This document shows positions 26,789 through 36,511 of a stretch of DNA of 64,000 bases, one piece after another. Source of the stretch: Cytobacillus stercorigallinarum (lineage in GTDB: Bacteria; Bacillota; Bacilli; Bacillales; Cytobacillaceae); the NCBI RefSeq assembly GCF_014836495.1, contig NZ_JACSQT010000008.1, positions 169,052 to 233,051 on the forward strand, written 5' to 3'. Positions within the stretch are counted from its first letter, which is position 1, and the number at the start of each line of letters is the position of its first letter. The translations under genes were made by a program, and so were the position numbers. The notes under the pieces were generated by a model that was not told the DNA's origin, did no database searches, and worked only from the letters and a program-made list of their open reading frames with translations.

Positions 26789-27543
26789 TGACATTATTGA
26801 AAATTGAAGACTTAAATAAATCATTTAAGGCATTGCATATCCTAAAAGATGTCAATATCGAAATAAAAAAGGGTGAACGTCATGTGATTATCGGCCCCAA
26901 TGGAGCTGGTAAAACAACATTATTTAATTGTATTTATGGTACATTGCCATTATCTTCAGGAAAAGTGTATTTAGCTGGCGACCGTATTGATCATATCCCT
27001 TCCTTTAAAAGAACTGAGAAGGGGATGGGGAGAACGTTTCAGAAGAACAATCTTTTTGAGGAATTAACAGTGGAAGAAAATGTACGTTTAGCGATTATGG
27101 GCAAAAAAAAATACCGCCTCAATATGATAAAACCTATGCAGAATTATACTGATTTAGCAGCAGAATGTCGTCGGTTACTAGAAGAATGGGAAATGATAGA
27201 TCGGCGTGCTGTATTGGTCAAAGAACTTTCCTATGGTGAACAACGTTTATTAGAGATTATTTTATCCTTGAGCACAAATCCAGAAATTATTCTCTTAGAT
27301 GAACCGACCTCAGGTATGTCGCCAACAGAAACAAGTAGATTTGTTAAACTAATCAAAAAAATACCTGAAAGTATTACTTTGGTTATTATTGAACATGATA
27401 TGGAAGTTGTGTTTAGTTTGGCTAATAAAATCACTGTCCTCCACCATGGGACAGCGATGATGACCGCTAGCCCTGAAGAAATTCGAGGAAATCAAATGAT
27501 CCAAGAAATTTACTTTGGAGGAGGGGCTTTGAGTCATGATTGA
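26788..27543 (+). CDS. livG: ABC transporter ATP-binding protein, LivG family
   Basis: The 251-aa ATPase drives the importer from the cytoplasm. Walker A is GPNGAGKTT (about residues 36-44), the signature is the LivG-type LSYGEQR, and Walker B is IILLDEPTSGMS followed by the switch His in IIEHDMEVV. The stop region overlaps the livF start by 8 bases. Confidence 0.92.
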   Translation: MTLLKIEDLNKSFKALHILKDVNIEIKKGERHVIIGPNGAGKTTLFNCIYGTLPLSSGKVYLAGDRIDHIPSFKRTEKGMGRTFQKNNLFEELTVEENVRLAIMGKKKYRLNMIKPMQNYTDLAAECRRLLEEWEMIDRRAVLVKELSYGEQRLLEIILSLSTNPEIILLDEPTSGMSPTETSRFVKLIKKIPESITLVIIEHDMEVVFSLANKITVLHHGTAMMTASPEEIRGNQMIQEIYFGGGALSHD

Positions 27544-28237
27544 GCTAAAGGAAGTACATTCTTATTATGGTCATAGCCATATATTACATGGTGTTAATTT
27601 AAAGGTGAATAAGGGTCAGTGTGTTGCCCTTCTCGGTAGAAACGGTGCAGGCAAAACAACAACGATTCATTCTATTGCTGGGCTAGTTGTTCCTAAAGAA
27701 GGTGCCATTGCGTTCAAGGATAAAGAGCTTATTGGTAAAACACCTAATCATATTTCCAAAGCTGGTGTGGGTCTTGTACCTCAAGGGAGACGGGTTTTTT
27801 CTTCTTTAACGGTGAAAGAAAATTTATTAATAGCTGAAAGAAAAAGTACATCTAGTGAAAAACAATGGACAATTGAAGAAATCTATCAATTATTTCCGAT
27901 ATTAAAAGAACGTGAAGAGAATATGGGCAATGAATTATCAGGAGGCCAACAACAAATGCTAGCCATTGGCCGTGCGCTCCTGCTTAATCCAGACTTCTTA
28001 TTAATGGACGAACCATCTGAAGGACTGGCACCTGTTATTATTGAACAAATCAAAAATATCATTTTAGATGTGAAGAAAACGGGATTATCCATGTTAATTG
28101 TGGAACAAAATATTGATTTAGCTTGTTGTGTAGCAGATGAGGTGATTATTTTAAACAAGGGAGAAGTCGTTTGGCAAGGGCTTCCCAACGAGCTATTGCA
28201 TAATGAAGAGTTATTAAAAGTTCATTTAGGTGTTTAA
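27536..28237 (+). CDS. livF: ABC transporter ATP-binding protein, LivF family
   Basis: The 233-aa second ATPase of the importer has Walker A GRNGAGKTT, signature LSGGQQQ, Walker B FLLMDEPSEGLAP and the His-less switch region IVEQNI, as usual for LivF (Gln replaces His). It completes livJHMGF and is followed by a strong terminator. Confidence 0.92.
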   Translation: MIELKEVHSYYGHSHILHGVNLKVNKGQCVALLGRNGAGKTTTIHSIAGLVVPKEGAIAFKDKELIGKTPNHISKAGVGLVPQGRRVFSSLTVKENLLIAERKSTSSEKQWTIEEIYQLFPILKEREENMGNELSGGQQQMLAIGRALLLNPDFLLMDEPSEGLAPVIIEQIKNIILDVKKTGLSMLIVEQNIDLACCVADEVIILNKGEVVWQGLPNELLHNEELLKVHLGV

Positions 28238-28260
28238 AGTACCAAAAAGTATATCAAATC

Positions 28261-28309
28261 AATCACGAGCAGTTCATATTTCGTTGAACTGTTTCGTGAT
28301 TATTTTTTA
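28261..28309 (+). terminator. Rho-independent terminator after the liv operon
   Basis: 16-bp stem with a one-base bulge (28261-28276 with 28285-28301) followed by a T6 run. Confidence 0.85.
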
Positions 28310-28414
28310 TTCCCACTTTCTTATTTCAACTTTTTACAATTGAAATGTTCCTTTATGTTAAAAAGATTTCTGGATAGTTTGATTTAGGTGAATATTTATA
28401 TTTATGTAGGAATG

Positions 28415-28441
28415 TGGAATCATTTCAAAAACAACCGATAT
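28415..28441 (+). promoter_or_regulatory. Candidate SigD (motility) promoter for hemAT
   Basis: ACCGATAT at 28434-28441 matches seven of eight bases of the SigD -10 consensus GCCGATAT; the -35 position (28415-28418, TGGA) fits TAAA poorly. SigD control would suit a chemoreceptor. Confidence 0.35.
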
Positions 28442-28484
28442 AAATAGTATAATATACCTATAAAATTACTCGGGGGAAACATTC

Positions 28485-29777
28485 ATGAATTTGTTTAAAA
28501 AAAGTTCGCGTGAAAAGTTAAATGAAGTGGTTGATGAAGGGAAGGGTGTATTGGATCTTGGTAATGCCTCTAAGTTTGCACGGCAATTAGATGTAATCAA
28601 TTTAACTGAAACTGATTTACGTCTCATAAACAAGATTCAGCCAATCATTCATACGAACAGTGAACAATTAGTCAATCAATTTTATGATAATATATTTAAA
28701 GAGCAATCACTTATTAAAATTATTGAAGATTATAGTACGGTAGAGCGTTTGAAAGGAACGTTGATGAGACATATTGAAGAAATGTTTGCCGGAATAATAA
28801 ATGAGGAGTATGTGGTGAAGCGATTAAGGATTGCCCATGTACATGTGAAAATAGGCTTACAAACGAAATGGTATATGTCTGCCTTCCAAGGATTATTATT
28901 ATCGATTATCCAGCTTGTTGAAAAGATGGATCTTACATCTCGTGATTGTTGCCTTTTAATTACTGCCGTTACAAAAATTTTCAGCTTCGAACAACAATTA
29001 GTCTTAGAGGCTTACGATACAGAAATTGAGACAATAAAAGCAAAAGAAGAAGAAAAGAAGCAAGAAATAAGAGGGAATGTGGCAACAGAAACCGAAACCC
29101 TTGCTGCCATTTCTGAAGAAACGAATGCATCTTTCCAAGAATTAATTGCTCAAGCAGAAGAGATAGTTGACCATGCTGAGAAGGGGCAAGATTTTTCTCT
29201 ACGCGCGAAGGATTATGCTGAAAACGGCAAACAATTTATCAATGAACAAGGTGAGTTAATGTTGACGATTGTCGACTCTGTTGCAGACATTAAAAAAGAT
29301 GTAAAAAATTTATTATATGTGATGGATGAAATGCATGAAATTACGACAATTGTAACGGATATATCGAGTCAGACAAATCTCTTATCACTCAATGCTGCTA
29401 TTGAGGCCGCTAGAGCAGGGGAACATGGACGTGGGTTTTCTGTAGTAGCAGAGGAAGTGAGAAAACTGTCTGATCAAACAAGATCATCTGTAGAAAATGT
29501 CTCACAATTAATCGCTAATACAAATGGTCAAATTAATAAATTAAGTGAATCGCTTCAAGAAGTAAGTAATACTGTCCAAGACGGTCAGTCTCATATGAAA
29601 GCGACAGAAGAACATTTTGAATATATTGTTGGTACAATGAAAGATACGATGCATCAGAATCAAAAGATTATGGAAGAAATCGATGAAATTGTTAACGTAG
29701 TCCATGTTTTAGGAAAAGGATTTGAAGAAGTCGCGTTTACAGCAGAGAACTTAACCTCAATCGCTCAAGAGATGTGA
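28485..29777 (+). CDS. hemAT: HemAT, soluble heme-based aerotaxis transducer
   Basis: The 430-aa cytoplasmic chemoreceptor senses oxygen and signals to CheA/CheW. The N-terminal globin domain (about residues 35-175) holds the proximal heme His120 in AHVHVKIGL and the distal Tyr67 in NQFYDNI. The C-terminal methyl-accepting signalling domain has the hairpin tip ([18 protein letters not shown] near residue 310) that contacts CheA/CheW. There is no membrane helix. Length matches B. subtilis HemAT (432 aa). It is monocistronic, with a weak SigD-like promoter upstream. Confidence 0.93.
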   Translation: MNLFKKSSREKLNEVVDEGKGVLDLGNASKFARQLDVINLTETDLRLINKIQPIIHTNSEQLVNQFYDNIFKEQSLIKIIEDYSTVERLKGTLMRHIEEMFAGIINEEYVVKRLRIAHVHVKIGLQTKWYMSAFQGLLLSIIQLVEKMDLTSRDCCLLITAVTKIFSFEQQLVLEAYDTEIETIKAKEEEKKQEIRGNVATETETLAAISEETNASFQELIAQAEEIVDHAEKGQDFSLRAKDYAENGKQFINEQGELMLTIVDSVADIKKDVKNLLYVMDEMHEITTIVTDISSQTNLLSLNAAIEAARAGEHGRGFSVVAEEVRKLSDQTRSSVENVSQLIANTNGQINKLSESLQEVSNTVQDGQSHMKATEEHFEYIVGTMKDTMHQNQKIMEEIDEIVNVVHVLGKGFEEVAFTAENLTSIAQEM

Positions 29778-30104
29778 CGATGAGAAAAAATATATAATGA
29801 TAAATGAAAAGATATGCTAATTTAGGGCAGAAGTGTTGTCCAATCTAATCTAGCTTTTAATCTTAAACTGTATAACCCTTTCTATTAATAGAATCTTCTC
29901 AGCTATTTGCTCCTTTATCTTTCTTTGATGTTCGAGTGTTTTCTGTAGGAGTTTTTAAATAGTATAAATTACGAAGAAAAAGAAATTCTTCCGCTCTTGT
30001 TAACATGATCAACACTCTTGTTATTCTATCCCTACTTATTTACCTATTTGTGTAAAAATCAAACAAAATTTATCTAAGTAAAAGCTAGGTACACATGGTT
30101 GCAC
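29778..30104. other. Gap after hemAT with a possible broken small gene
   Basis: About 330 AT-rich bases. The minus strand contains a candidate frameshifted 52-codon gene (29850-30006, listed separately). No clear hemAT terminator was found. Confidence 0.5.
29850..30006 (-). pseudogene. Candidate frameshifted small helical protein gene
   Basis: On the minus strand an ATG at 30006 begins MLTRAEEFLFLRNLYYLK; a one-base shift at the A5 run near 29953-29957 joins it to a second frame (LLQKTLEHQRKIKEQIAEKI...) ending at TAG 29850-29852. The joined product would be about 52 residues, charged and helical, with AAGAG 8 nt before the ATG. Neither half alone looks like a complete gene. It could be a real frameshift mutation, a sequencing error in the A run, or chance. 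Confidence 0.3.
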
Positions 30105-30113
30105 CTAGCTTTT
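30080..30113 (-). terminator. Terminator of the ECF sigma operon
   Basis: Perfect 11-bp stem (30080-30090 with 30103-30113), T-rich on the minus-strand exit side; it overlaps the stop codon of the MFS gene. Confidence 0.75.
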
Positions 30114-31454
30114 ATGACTTTTAACAAATGAGTAAGCAGCTGTCTTTTTATTCATGAGAAAAGGTAAAAAAGTTAATATAATAAGAGTTAAGCCACTTAC
30201 TAAGAATATATTTTGAATCCCAAAAAGGTGAATAAGAATGGCTCCTCCAAGAGGGGAGATAAAAATCGTTGAACTTGTTAATGATTGATAAATACCAGCA
30301 ATGGCACTCACTTCGTCTTCCTTTGGTATTGTTTGAATACAATAGTTAGTAATAATAATAGAAATGCCAGTTCCGATCCCGCATAAGACACCAAGGAGGA
30401 GAATATAGCTAAGGGAAAAGCCTTTTTCTAAAAAGCTAAGGCCAGTAAAGCCTAGACCAAGACTAAGAAGGGCAAAACTAAGCCATCTCTCTAACCGCAA
30501 AAATCGTTCTTTTTTACTAATGAAATAGATTGTAAATACTGAACCGCACCCGATACTTGCAATCAATAGTGTCATATATACAGGTTTTGTTGGTGCAATC
30601 AGGTGAAATAAAGCAGGGAATTGTGCGTCCACTAATTGGATAATGAACATTCCTACAATATTTAATGATAAGACCATCATTAAAGTAGGAGCACGATATA
30701 AACTTTGCCAACTGGCTTTCCATTGATTAATAAAAGTATTGTCAACAGTATCACTCCGTAATTGCGTATACTTTGCTTTTGTTCGTATGATATTTCGCAA
30801 AGAAAACAATAACCATGCAGAGATCATAAAAGCGAAAGCATTAAATAGTAATAAGTGTTTTGCAGGTAATAAGGTGAGTAATGCGCCACCTATTAATGGA
30901 GCGATGATTTTTGCTGCTTGATTCACCCCCCCATTCCAAGAAACAGCCTTTAGTTTTAGATGAGCTGGAATGAGTTCATGAACTAAACCTTGTTGAGCGG
31001 GAAAGTGAACAGTACCGACAAAAGACCGAAGTGCCAATAAAATGAGGGCTAACCAGGGAGTGCTTGCAAAGAATAGCAAGATTGTAAGAAGTACCGTTAC
31101 TAAATCAGCACATCCCATAAGGATTATTTTATTGCGCTTCTGCACAAAAATACCAGAAAATTGCGAAAACAAAACTTGTGGTAAAGCATAAGCAATAGGT
31201 ATGAAAGCAAGTAGAAAAGAACTCGTTTGCCAAACATACCCGAATAGGACCATAATCGCTACCATGTCAAACCATTGACCGATCATTGATAGGCAATAAG
31301 AGAAAAATAACCTATTGTATCCTTTGATTTCCCATATGGAACGGGGAATTTCTTTTGTTTGCCATGGCGAAGGGAGCTGCTGAGTGCGTGTTTCCACCGT
31401 ACTCAGCAATTCTTCTATTTTGATTTTTGCTATTTCATAAGGAAAATGTTCCAT
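30105..31454 (-). CDS. MFS transporter in an ECF sigma operon
   Basis: The 449-aa membrane protein has about 12 hydrophobic segments and the pattern of the MFS_3 (enterobactin exporter-like) group, with FAFMISAWLLFSLR and GIGTGISIIITNYCIQ type helices. It differs from relatives by a ~48-residue hydrophilic N-terminal extension before the first helix. It starts 3 bases after the stop of the repeat protein gene, so it is the last gene of a three-gene unit led by the ECF sigma factor. An exporter of a toxic or signalling compound whose stress the sigma factor senses is plausible, but the substrate is unknown. Confidence 0.8.
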   Translation of the reverse strand: MEHFPYEIAKIKIEELLSTVETRTQQLPSPWQTKEIPRSIWEIKGYNRLFFSYCLSMIGQWFDMVAIMVLFGYVWQTSSFLLAFIPIAYALPQVLFSQFSGIFVQKRNKIILMGCADLVTVLLTILLFFASTPWLALILLALRSFVGTVHFPAQQGLVHELIPAHLKLKAVSWNGGVNQAAKIIAPLIGGALLTLLPAKHLLLFNAFAFMISAWLLFSLRNIIRTKAKYTQLRSDTVDNTFINQWKASWQSLYRAPTLMMVLSLNIVGMFIIQLVDAQFPALFHLIAPTKPVYMTLLIASIGCGSVFTIYFISKKERFLRLERWLSFALLSLGLGFTGLSFLEKGFSLSYILLLGVLCGIGTGISIIITNYCIQTIPKEDEVSAIAGIYQSLTSSTIFISPLGGAILIHLFGIQNIFLVSGLTLIILTFLPFLMNKKTAAYSFVKSHKS

Positions 31455-31457
31455 GGT

Positions 31458-32648
31458 TTATAAGACAAGTTCGCCAATATTAGTTACTGGTTGCTCATCA
31501 TGCTTTTGTACAACATTAATTTCACCTTTAAAAGATTGATTGATCTTTTTCTTTAAAACCCCTTTTGTTGACTCATCTACAACTAAAATATCCCCTGCTA
31601 AAATAATTTCTGAGATATGGTCAATATCTTCATTTGTTAACATGTCATTGATTGTTAGTTGACCTTGTATGATTACCGTTGTTTGTGGATCTAACTGTTT
31701 AAAGTTACTCGAAAACCATGTCTCCTCTTTTACTGCTATATAGTTCTTAGCATAAACAAATACTTCATTTTCGAGATTCGTTAATTTTTCAAAGAGAATA
31801 TCTTCTGTACCTTCTGGACACAAGATATAAGATAATGAATGAATAGCAGAGAATGCCTCATTCAATCCTTCTCTAGTTACAGTAGAATCAATAAATATCG
31901 GTTTGGATGTATAGATCAAGTGTTGTTTATATCTCTTAATATTATGTTTATTTAAATGGGTTTGAGTTGAGAGTACTTGATACCCTTTTGGGATAATGAA
32001 TTGTTTACCGTTAATACTTAATTTTCCTGAGATTAAAGATTGTTGGAAATCATAATAATGGATTGTGCCGTTAATATCTAATCTCTCAATTTTTTCTTTC
32101 AATAATGTTAAATCAACATGCTCATCAATTGTCACTTTCCCATTAACTAATAGAGTTGTGCCTTCATCTAGCCCGGCTAAATATCCTGTTGTTAAATGAA
32201 GGTTCCCATTTTCTAATTTAGGTTCTGCTCCTTTATAACTGACCAATGTCCCATTTGTTGTTAATAGTTTGGATTGGATTGCGCCTTTTAAGTGAGGCGG
32301 AGAATAGATGACACCGTTGACAATAAATGTAATGTTCTTTTGCTGAAGTTCTTCAAGTGTGACATCTACATTCACAATGATCACCCCATTGATAAATACC
32401 ATTTCATGGTCATCCACAATTTTTAAATATGCAGAATCAACCTTGAAGACACCATTAGCCATTTTTACATTCTTCTCGACCATAATCGTTTGACCTATAT
32501 TTTTTATATTTAATTTTGGCACAAGGTATGCATTCTTTTGCGAATAGACGAGTAATCCGACATTGTTAATCTTTTCAATATCTTGAATGCTTTCTTCAGT
32601 CGCTTGAATAAGATTTAAAACCCCGACATTACTATATTTTTGTCCCAT
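31458..32648 (-). CDS. Unrecognised internal-repeat protein, ECF-sigma linked (beta-solenoid-like)
   Basis: The 396-aa protein has no signal peptide or membrane helix. It contains at least three, probably four, copies of a ~45-residue module: a Gly-rich beta strand, a Val-Thr/Asp-x-x-Leu helix (for example VTLEELQQKNITFIVNGVI and VDLTLLKEKIERLDINGTI), a second strand Val-Asn-Gly-x-Ile, and a closing Gly-x-Leu. Modules lie near residues 8-52, 83-130, 163-210 and 325-375. The pattern suggests a beta-solenoid with short helices, somewhat like bactofilins. It sits 3 bases after the sigma gene and 3 before the MFS gene, where an anti-sigma factor usually lies. Function is unknown; a cytosolic regulator or scaffold is inference. 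Confidence 0.7.
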   Translation of the reverse strand: MGQKYSNVGVLNLIQATEESIQDIEKINNVGLLVYSQKNAYLVPKLNIKNIGQTIMVEKNVKMANGVFKVDSAYLKIVDDHEMVFINGVIIVNVDVTLEELQQKNITFIVNGVIYSPPHLKGAIQSKLLTTNGTLVSYKGAEPKLENGNLHLTTGYLAGLDEGTTLLVNGKVTIDEHVDLTLLKEKIERLDINGTIHYYDFQQSLISGKLSINGKQFIIPKGYQVLSTQTHLNKHNIKRYKQHLIYTSKPIFIDSTVTREGLNEAFSAIHSLSYILCPEGTEDILFEKLTNLENEVFVYAKNYIAVKEETWFSSNFKQLDPQTTVIIQGQLTINDMLTNEDIDHISEIILAGDILVVDESTKGVLKKKINQSFKGEINVVQKHDEQPVTNIGELVL

Positions 32649-32651
32649 TAT

Positions 32652-33110
32652 TCATTCTTCCTCCTCTAAAATCTTGCGTAGTTTTTTAATTGCCTTTGCT
32701 AAATGATACCTAACAGTTGAAGCTGATAAGTCGAGCTTTATAGCAATTTCATCACTATTTAAGCCAATCCAGTATTTTTTGAAAATGATATCACTTTCAA
32801 TAGCTGTTAATTGGCTAAGTAACTCTACCATTTCAATTGAGGTTTTCATTAAGGTAGGTAAAATCACTTCTTCATTTTGGTCAATATTCATTTCTCGCTT
32901 GAATTTTCTCCGCTGATCAATCAGTTGATTTTTCATGACACGGTAAAACCAAGCTTTTTGCTTATGTTTTGGCCAAGAAGATAAATCACTTAGATGCATG
33001 GCCTTTTCTAAAGCTTGTTGGATCAAATCCTGTGCTTCATGCTCATCATAAGCAATAGATGAAGCAAACTTATATAAATCATCGCGCAATGATAAATAAA
33101 TAGATTGCAA
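32652..33110 (-). CDS. ECF-type RNA polymerase sigma factor
   Basis: The ~152-aa protein has sigma-70 region 2 (YDEHEAQDLIQQALEKAM, then WFYRVMKNQLIDQRR) and region 4 with a helix-turn-helix (NSDEIAIKLDLSASTVRYHLAKAIKKLRK); region 3 is absent, as in ECF factors. It should direct a small stress regulon. I favour TTG 33108-33110 as start because AAGGTGATT lies just upstream with about a 6-nt spacer from GGTG; the GTG at 33119 would overlap that site. No membrane anti-sigma is present nearby; the next gene is the repeat protein. A possible self-recognised promoter lies at 33167-33189. Confidence 0.85.
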   Translation of the reverse strand: MQSIYLSLRDDLYKFASSIAYDEHEAQDLIQQALEKAMHLSDLSSWPKHKQKAWFYRVMKNQLIDQRRKFKREMNIDQNEEVILPTLMKTSIEMVELLSQLTAIESDIIFKKYWIGLNSDEIAIKLDLSASTVRYHLAKAIKKLRKILEEEE

Positions 33111-33119
33111 TACAATCAC

Positions 33120-33563
33120 CTTTATTCCATGGAAAGATAGTTTTTCTTCTCAGCTTCATATAGATAACGAAATAGATACTTAAAATGTTGGTGGAAAATA
33201 AAAAAGTTTTGAGAAAAGTGAAATTTTGAACAACAGATCTAGAAAATGTTTTTAGCAAGAATGAAATATAGGAATTTTCTTCCTAACTAGAAATTTCTAA
33301 TGAAAACTGAGCAAAAGGGGTTCTGCCGGGTTCCCTTCATTTGACCATGCCTACATAATTGAATATGTACATCGTTCTCTTCACATTTATAATGCCTGAT
33401 ACTCTAGCTTATCATGGGAAACTTTTCTTTACCTTAAAGCATATATCTTTTATTCCTCTTATGAATAGTACGTATTAATATTTAGAATTTAACAAATATA
33501 CAAACAATGGTACGATAGGTAGTAGTTATGTGATTATTTCTAGCACGATAAGGGGGTTATAAG
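33120..33563. other. Divergent regulatory gap between the ECF operon and lutABC
   Basis: About 440 bases. It holds the ECF-type promoter candidate, a perfect 12-bp palindrome TAGAAATTTCTA at 33288-33299, and the lutA promoter, which I could not define. No gene seen. Confidence 0.5.
33167..33189 (-). promoter_or_regulatory. Candidate ECF autoregulatory promoter
   Basis: On the minus strand, AAC (33187-33189) and CGT (33167-33169) are separated by 17 nt, close to the ECF pattern with AAC at -35 and CGT at -10. It lies about 57 bases upstream of the sigma gene start. ECF factors commonly activate their own operon. Confidence 0.35.
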
Positions 33564-34289
33564 ATGAAGGTCTCACTATTTGCTACTTGTTTAGTGGATA
33601 TGTTTAACAGTAAAGCAGGAGTAGCAACTGTAGAATTATTAGAAAGGCTAGGCTGTGAGGTAGATTTTCCTGAAAATCAAGTATGTTGTGGTCAACCATC
33701 TTACAATAGTGGTTACGTAAAAGAATCAAAGGATGCAATGAAGAGGATGATAGAAACCTTTAGCCATTCTGAATATGTGGTTTGCCCATCTGGTTCATGT
33801 GCATATATGTTTCATGAATATGAGCAACTATTTAAAGACGATCCACATTGGGGGCCGCAAGCGAAAGAATTAGCTAAAAAAACATATGAATTAACAGAGT
33901 TTATCGTAGATGTGTTAAAAGTGGAGGATGTAGGCGCAAGCTATCAGGCAAAAGCTACTTATCATACTTCCTGTCATATGACACGCTTGTTAGGTGTAAA
34001 AGAAGCGCCGTTGAAATTATTATCACATGTAAAGGGATTAGAGTTTAAGGAATTGCCAAATAAAAGTCAATGCTGTGGATTTGGTGGAACATTTTCAGTA
34101 AAAATGGGAGCCATCTCAGAACAAATGGTAGATGAAAAAGTTGCCCATATTAATGAAACAGGAGCAGAGCTTTTAATTGGCGCTGATGGCGGTTGTTTAA
34201 TGAATATTGGTGGACGAATTGATCGCGTGGGCGAACCAGTTAAAGTGATGCATATTGCTGAAGTATTAAATAGTAGAACAGAAGGATAG
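33564..34289 (+). CDS. lutA: Lactate utilization protein LutA
   Basis: The 241-aa protein is one subunit of the LutABC complex that oxidises L-lactate to pyruvate. It has two cysteine-rich CCG domains: [10 protein letters not shown] (Cys41-Cys42) and [10 protein letters not shown] near residue 172, which bind an iron-sulfur cluster in this family. The start follows AAGGGGG. lutB follows within 11 bases of the stop. B. subtilis lutABC is needed for growth on lactate and for biofilm formation; I found no LutR box by eye. Confidence 0.93.
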   Translation: MKVSLFATCLVDMFNSKAGVATVELLERLGCEVDFPENQVCCGQPSYNSGYVKESKDAMKRMIETFSHSEYVVCPSGSCAYMFHEYEQLFKDDPHWGPQAKELAKKTYELTEFIVDVLKVEDVGASYQAKATYHTSCHMTRLLGVKEAPLKLLSHVKGLEFKELPNKSQCCGFGGTFSVKMGAISEQMVDEKVAHINETGAELLIGADGGCLMNIGGRIDRVGEPVKVMHIAEVLNSRTEG

Positions 34290-34299
34290 GGTGATTGAT

Positions 34300-35742
34300 A
34301 TGCCAATGAGGATTGGAAATGAGCAATTTACTGATCGTGTAACATCTGGTTTAGAAAATCGCTTTATGAGAGGGGCGGTTTCAGGGGCGCAAGATCGCTT
34401 GGAAGTGCGTAGACAAGATGCAGCCAATGAATTGGGTGATTGGGAAGAATGGCGAGCACATGGGGAAGAAATTAGACAACATGTATTAGAAAATCTAGAT
34501 TATTATCTATTTCAACTAAGTGAGAATGTAGAAAAGTTAGGCGGACATGTTTTCTTCGCGCAAACATCAGAAGAGGCGAATGATTATATTAAAGGAGTAA
34601 TTAAGAAGAAAAATGCCAAGAAAGTAGTAAAATCGAAGTCGATGGTGACAGAAGAAATCGATCTCAACCATCATTTAGAATCGGTTGGGTGTGAGGTCAT
34701 TGAAACAGATTTAGGTGAATATATTTTGCAAATTGATGAACATGATCTTCCATCACATATAGTAGCTCCGGCTTTACACAAAAATAAAGAGCAAGTAAAA
34801 GATGTGTTTACTAGAAAACTAGGTTACCAGGGAACAGATAGACCGGAGGAATTAACAAAACATGCTAGGAAAATGCTGAGAAATGAATATTTAACAGCAG
34901 ATGTAGGTATAACAGGGTGTAATTTTGCCGTCGCTGAAACAGGTTCAATTTGTCTTGTTACGAATGAAGGAAATGCCGACTTATCAACTTCTTTGCCCGA
35001 TACACAAATCACTGTAATGGGAATGGAGAGACTTGTGCCATCGTTTACAGAATTAGAAGTATTGGTAGGAATGCTTTCTCGTAGTGCAGTCGGACAAAAA
35101 TTACCAAGTTATGTTACCGTTTTAAGTGGTCCAAAAGAAGAGGGAGCAGTGGATGGTCCTGAAGAGTTTCATTTAGTTATTGTTGATAATGGTCGTTCAA
35201 ATATTTTAGGTGGAGAATTCCAATCGATCCTACAATGTATACGCTGTGCCGCTTGTGTAAATGTCTGTCCCGTTTACCGTCATGTAGGCGGACATTCATA
35301 CGGATCCATCTACTCAGGTCCAGTTGGTGCAGTACTCTCTCCATTACTTGGGGGTTATGAAGACTATAAAGAGCTTCCTTATGCTTCCACATTGTGCGGG
35401 GCGTGTACGGAGGTTTGTCCGGTGAAAATACCCTTGCATGACCTCCTTCATAAACATAGGCAAGTCATTGTTGAAAAAGAAGGAAAAGCACCCATCTCTG
35501 AAAAATTAGCGATGAAAGCTTTCGGCCTTGGAGCAGCTTCTCCTGCCTTATATAAAATGGGTGGGAAATTTGCTTCCAAGGCGGTTGGTCCATTTTCTGA
35601 TGGCACAAAGCTTACAAAAGGTGTCGGTCCGTTAAAGGCATGGACTGAAATTCGTGATTTTCCTGCTCCGCAAAAAGAAAGATTTCGTGACTGGTTTAAA
35701 CAAAGGAGCAAGGAGGAAAAGAATCATGGCGATAGAAAATAG
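34300..35742 (+). CDS. lutB: Lactate utilization protein LutB (iron-sulfur)
   Basis: The ~480-aa subunit carries the electron-transfer centres of LutABC. The N-terminal DUF162/LUD domain is followed by two ferredoxin-type motifs, [12 protein letters not shown] and CGACTEVCP (near residues 310-375), for [4Fe-4S] clusters. ATG 34300 is chosen because AGGGTGAT at 34287-34294 gives a 5-nt spacer; the in-frame GTG 34291 lies within that site. It overlaps lutC by 17 bases. Confidence 0.93.
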   Translation: MPMRIGNEQFTDRVTSGLENRFMRGAVSGAQDRLEVRRQDAANELGDWEEWRAHGEEIRQHVLENLDYYLFQLSENVEKLGGHVFFAQTSEEANDYIKGVIKKKNAKKVVKSKSMVTEEIDLNHHLESVGCEVIETDLGEYILQIDEHDLPSHIVAPALHKNKEQVKDVFTRKLGYQGTDRPEELTKHARKMLRNEYLTADVGITGCNFAVAETGSICLVTNEGNADLSTSLPDTQITVMGMERLVPSFTELEVLVGMLSRSAVGQKLPSYVTVLSGPKEEGAVDGPEEFHLVIVDNGRSNILGGEFQSILQCIRCAACVNVCPVYRHVGGHSYGSIYSGPVGAVLSPLLGGYEDYKELPYASTLCGACTEVCPVKIPLHDLLHKHRQVIVEKEGKAPISEKLAMKAFGLGAASPALYKMGGKFASKAVGPFSDGTKLTKGVGPLKAWTEIRDFPAPQKERFRDWFKQRSKEEKNHGDRK

Positions 35743-36436
35743 AGAAATATTTCTTAAGAAAATTGCAGCGCGTCTAGGAAAAGATGAAGTGAGCAAGAAG
35801 ATAGAAAAACCGCAGTGGAAATATGCACCACAAAAGCGGGTATTAAAGGGGGCATCACAGAGCCAATTAATTGAGGTTTTAAAGAACCAATGCAAATTAA
35901 TTCACACGGATTTGATTGAAACAAGTTTAGCAAACTTGCCGCAAACATTAGAGGACCGAGTGTCAGATTACGGGGGTGAATCCATCGTAACTTGGCGTGA
36001 TAGTAGATTAAAAGAATGGGGTGTTACATCTAAGCTTGATGAATTGCATAAGCAAGGTGTAGCGTACTATGAATGGAATCATGAAGCTGAAGCAGAAAAT
36101 ATCGCACTAGCAGAAAAGGCGAATATCGGCTTAACGATTAGCGAGATTACCCTTGCAGAATCGGGAACTGTCGTATTATTTAGTGATAAACATAAAGGAA
36201 GAACAGTAAGTTTCTTACCAGAAAAATCAATTATACTTGTACCTAGAAGTTCTATCGTACCGAGGATGACACAAGCAGCGGATTATATTCGCGAAAAAAT
36301 AAAAGAATCAGGAGTAATCCCTAGTTGTATTAACTTTATAACTGGACCGAGTAATTCTGCTGATATTGAAATGAACTTAGTCGTCGGTGTACATGGACCA
36401 ATAAATGCAACTTATATGATTATCTCTGATTTATAA
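35726..36436 (+). CDS. lutC: Lactate utilization protein LutC
   Basis: The 236-aa LUD-domain protein completes the L-lactate oxidising complex. It has the family segments [13 protein letters not shown] and [23 protein letters not shown] frame open from 35654 is longer, but GGAGG at about 35711-35715 and the LutC-like start [12 protein letters not shown] place the start at ATG 35726, inside the end of lutB. A strong terminator follows. Confidence 0.92.
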   Translation: MAIENREIFLKKIAARLGKDEVSKKIEKPQWKYAPQKRVLKGASQSQLIEVLKNQCKLIHTDLIETSLANLPQTLEDRVSDYGGESIVTWRDSRLKEWGVTSKLDELHKQGVAYYEWNHEAEAENIALAEKANIGLTISEITLAESGTVVLFSDKHKGRTVSFLPEKSIILVPRSSIVPRMTQAADYIREKIKESGVIPSCINFITGPSNSADIEMNLVVGVHGPINATYMIISDL

Positions 36437-36474
36437 GCTTACTGTGGAACAAGGGGATTGGCAAAATTAGAATC

Positions 36475-36511
36475 CGAACAAATACTAGGGAATAGTGTTT
36501 GTTCGTTTTTT
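36475..36511 (+). terminator. Rho-independent terminator after lutABC
   Basis: 13-bp stem with one wobble (36475-36487 with 36493-36505) followed by a T7 run. Confidence 0.9.

Noticed and set aside
29821..30104. Spo0E-like phosphatase gene
   Set aside because: The minus-strand peptide is helical and the right size, but the Spo0E motif Ser-Gln-x-Leu-Asp is missing.
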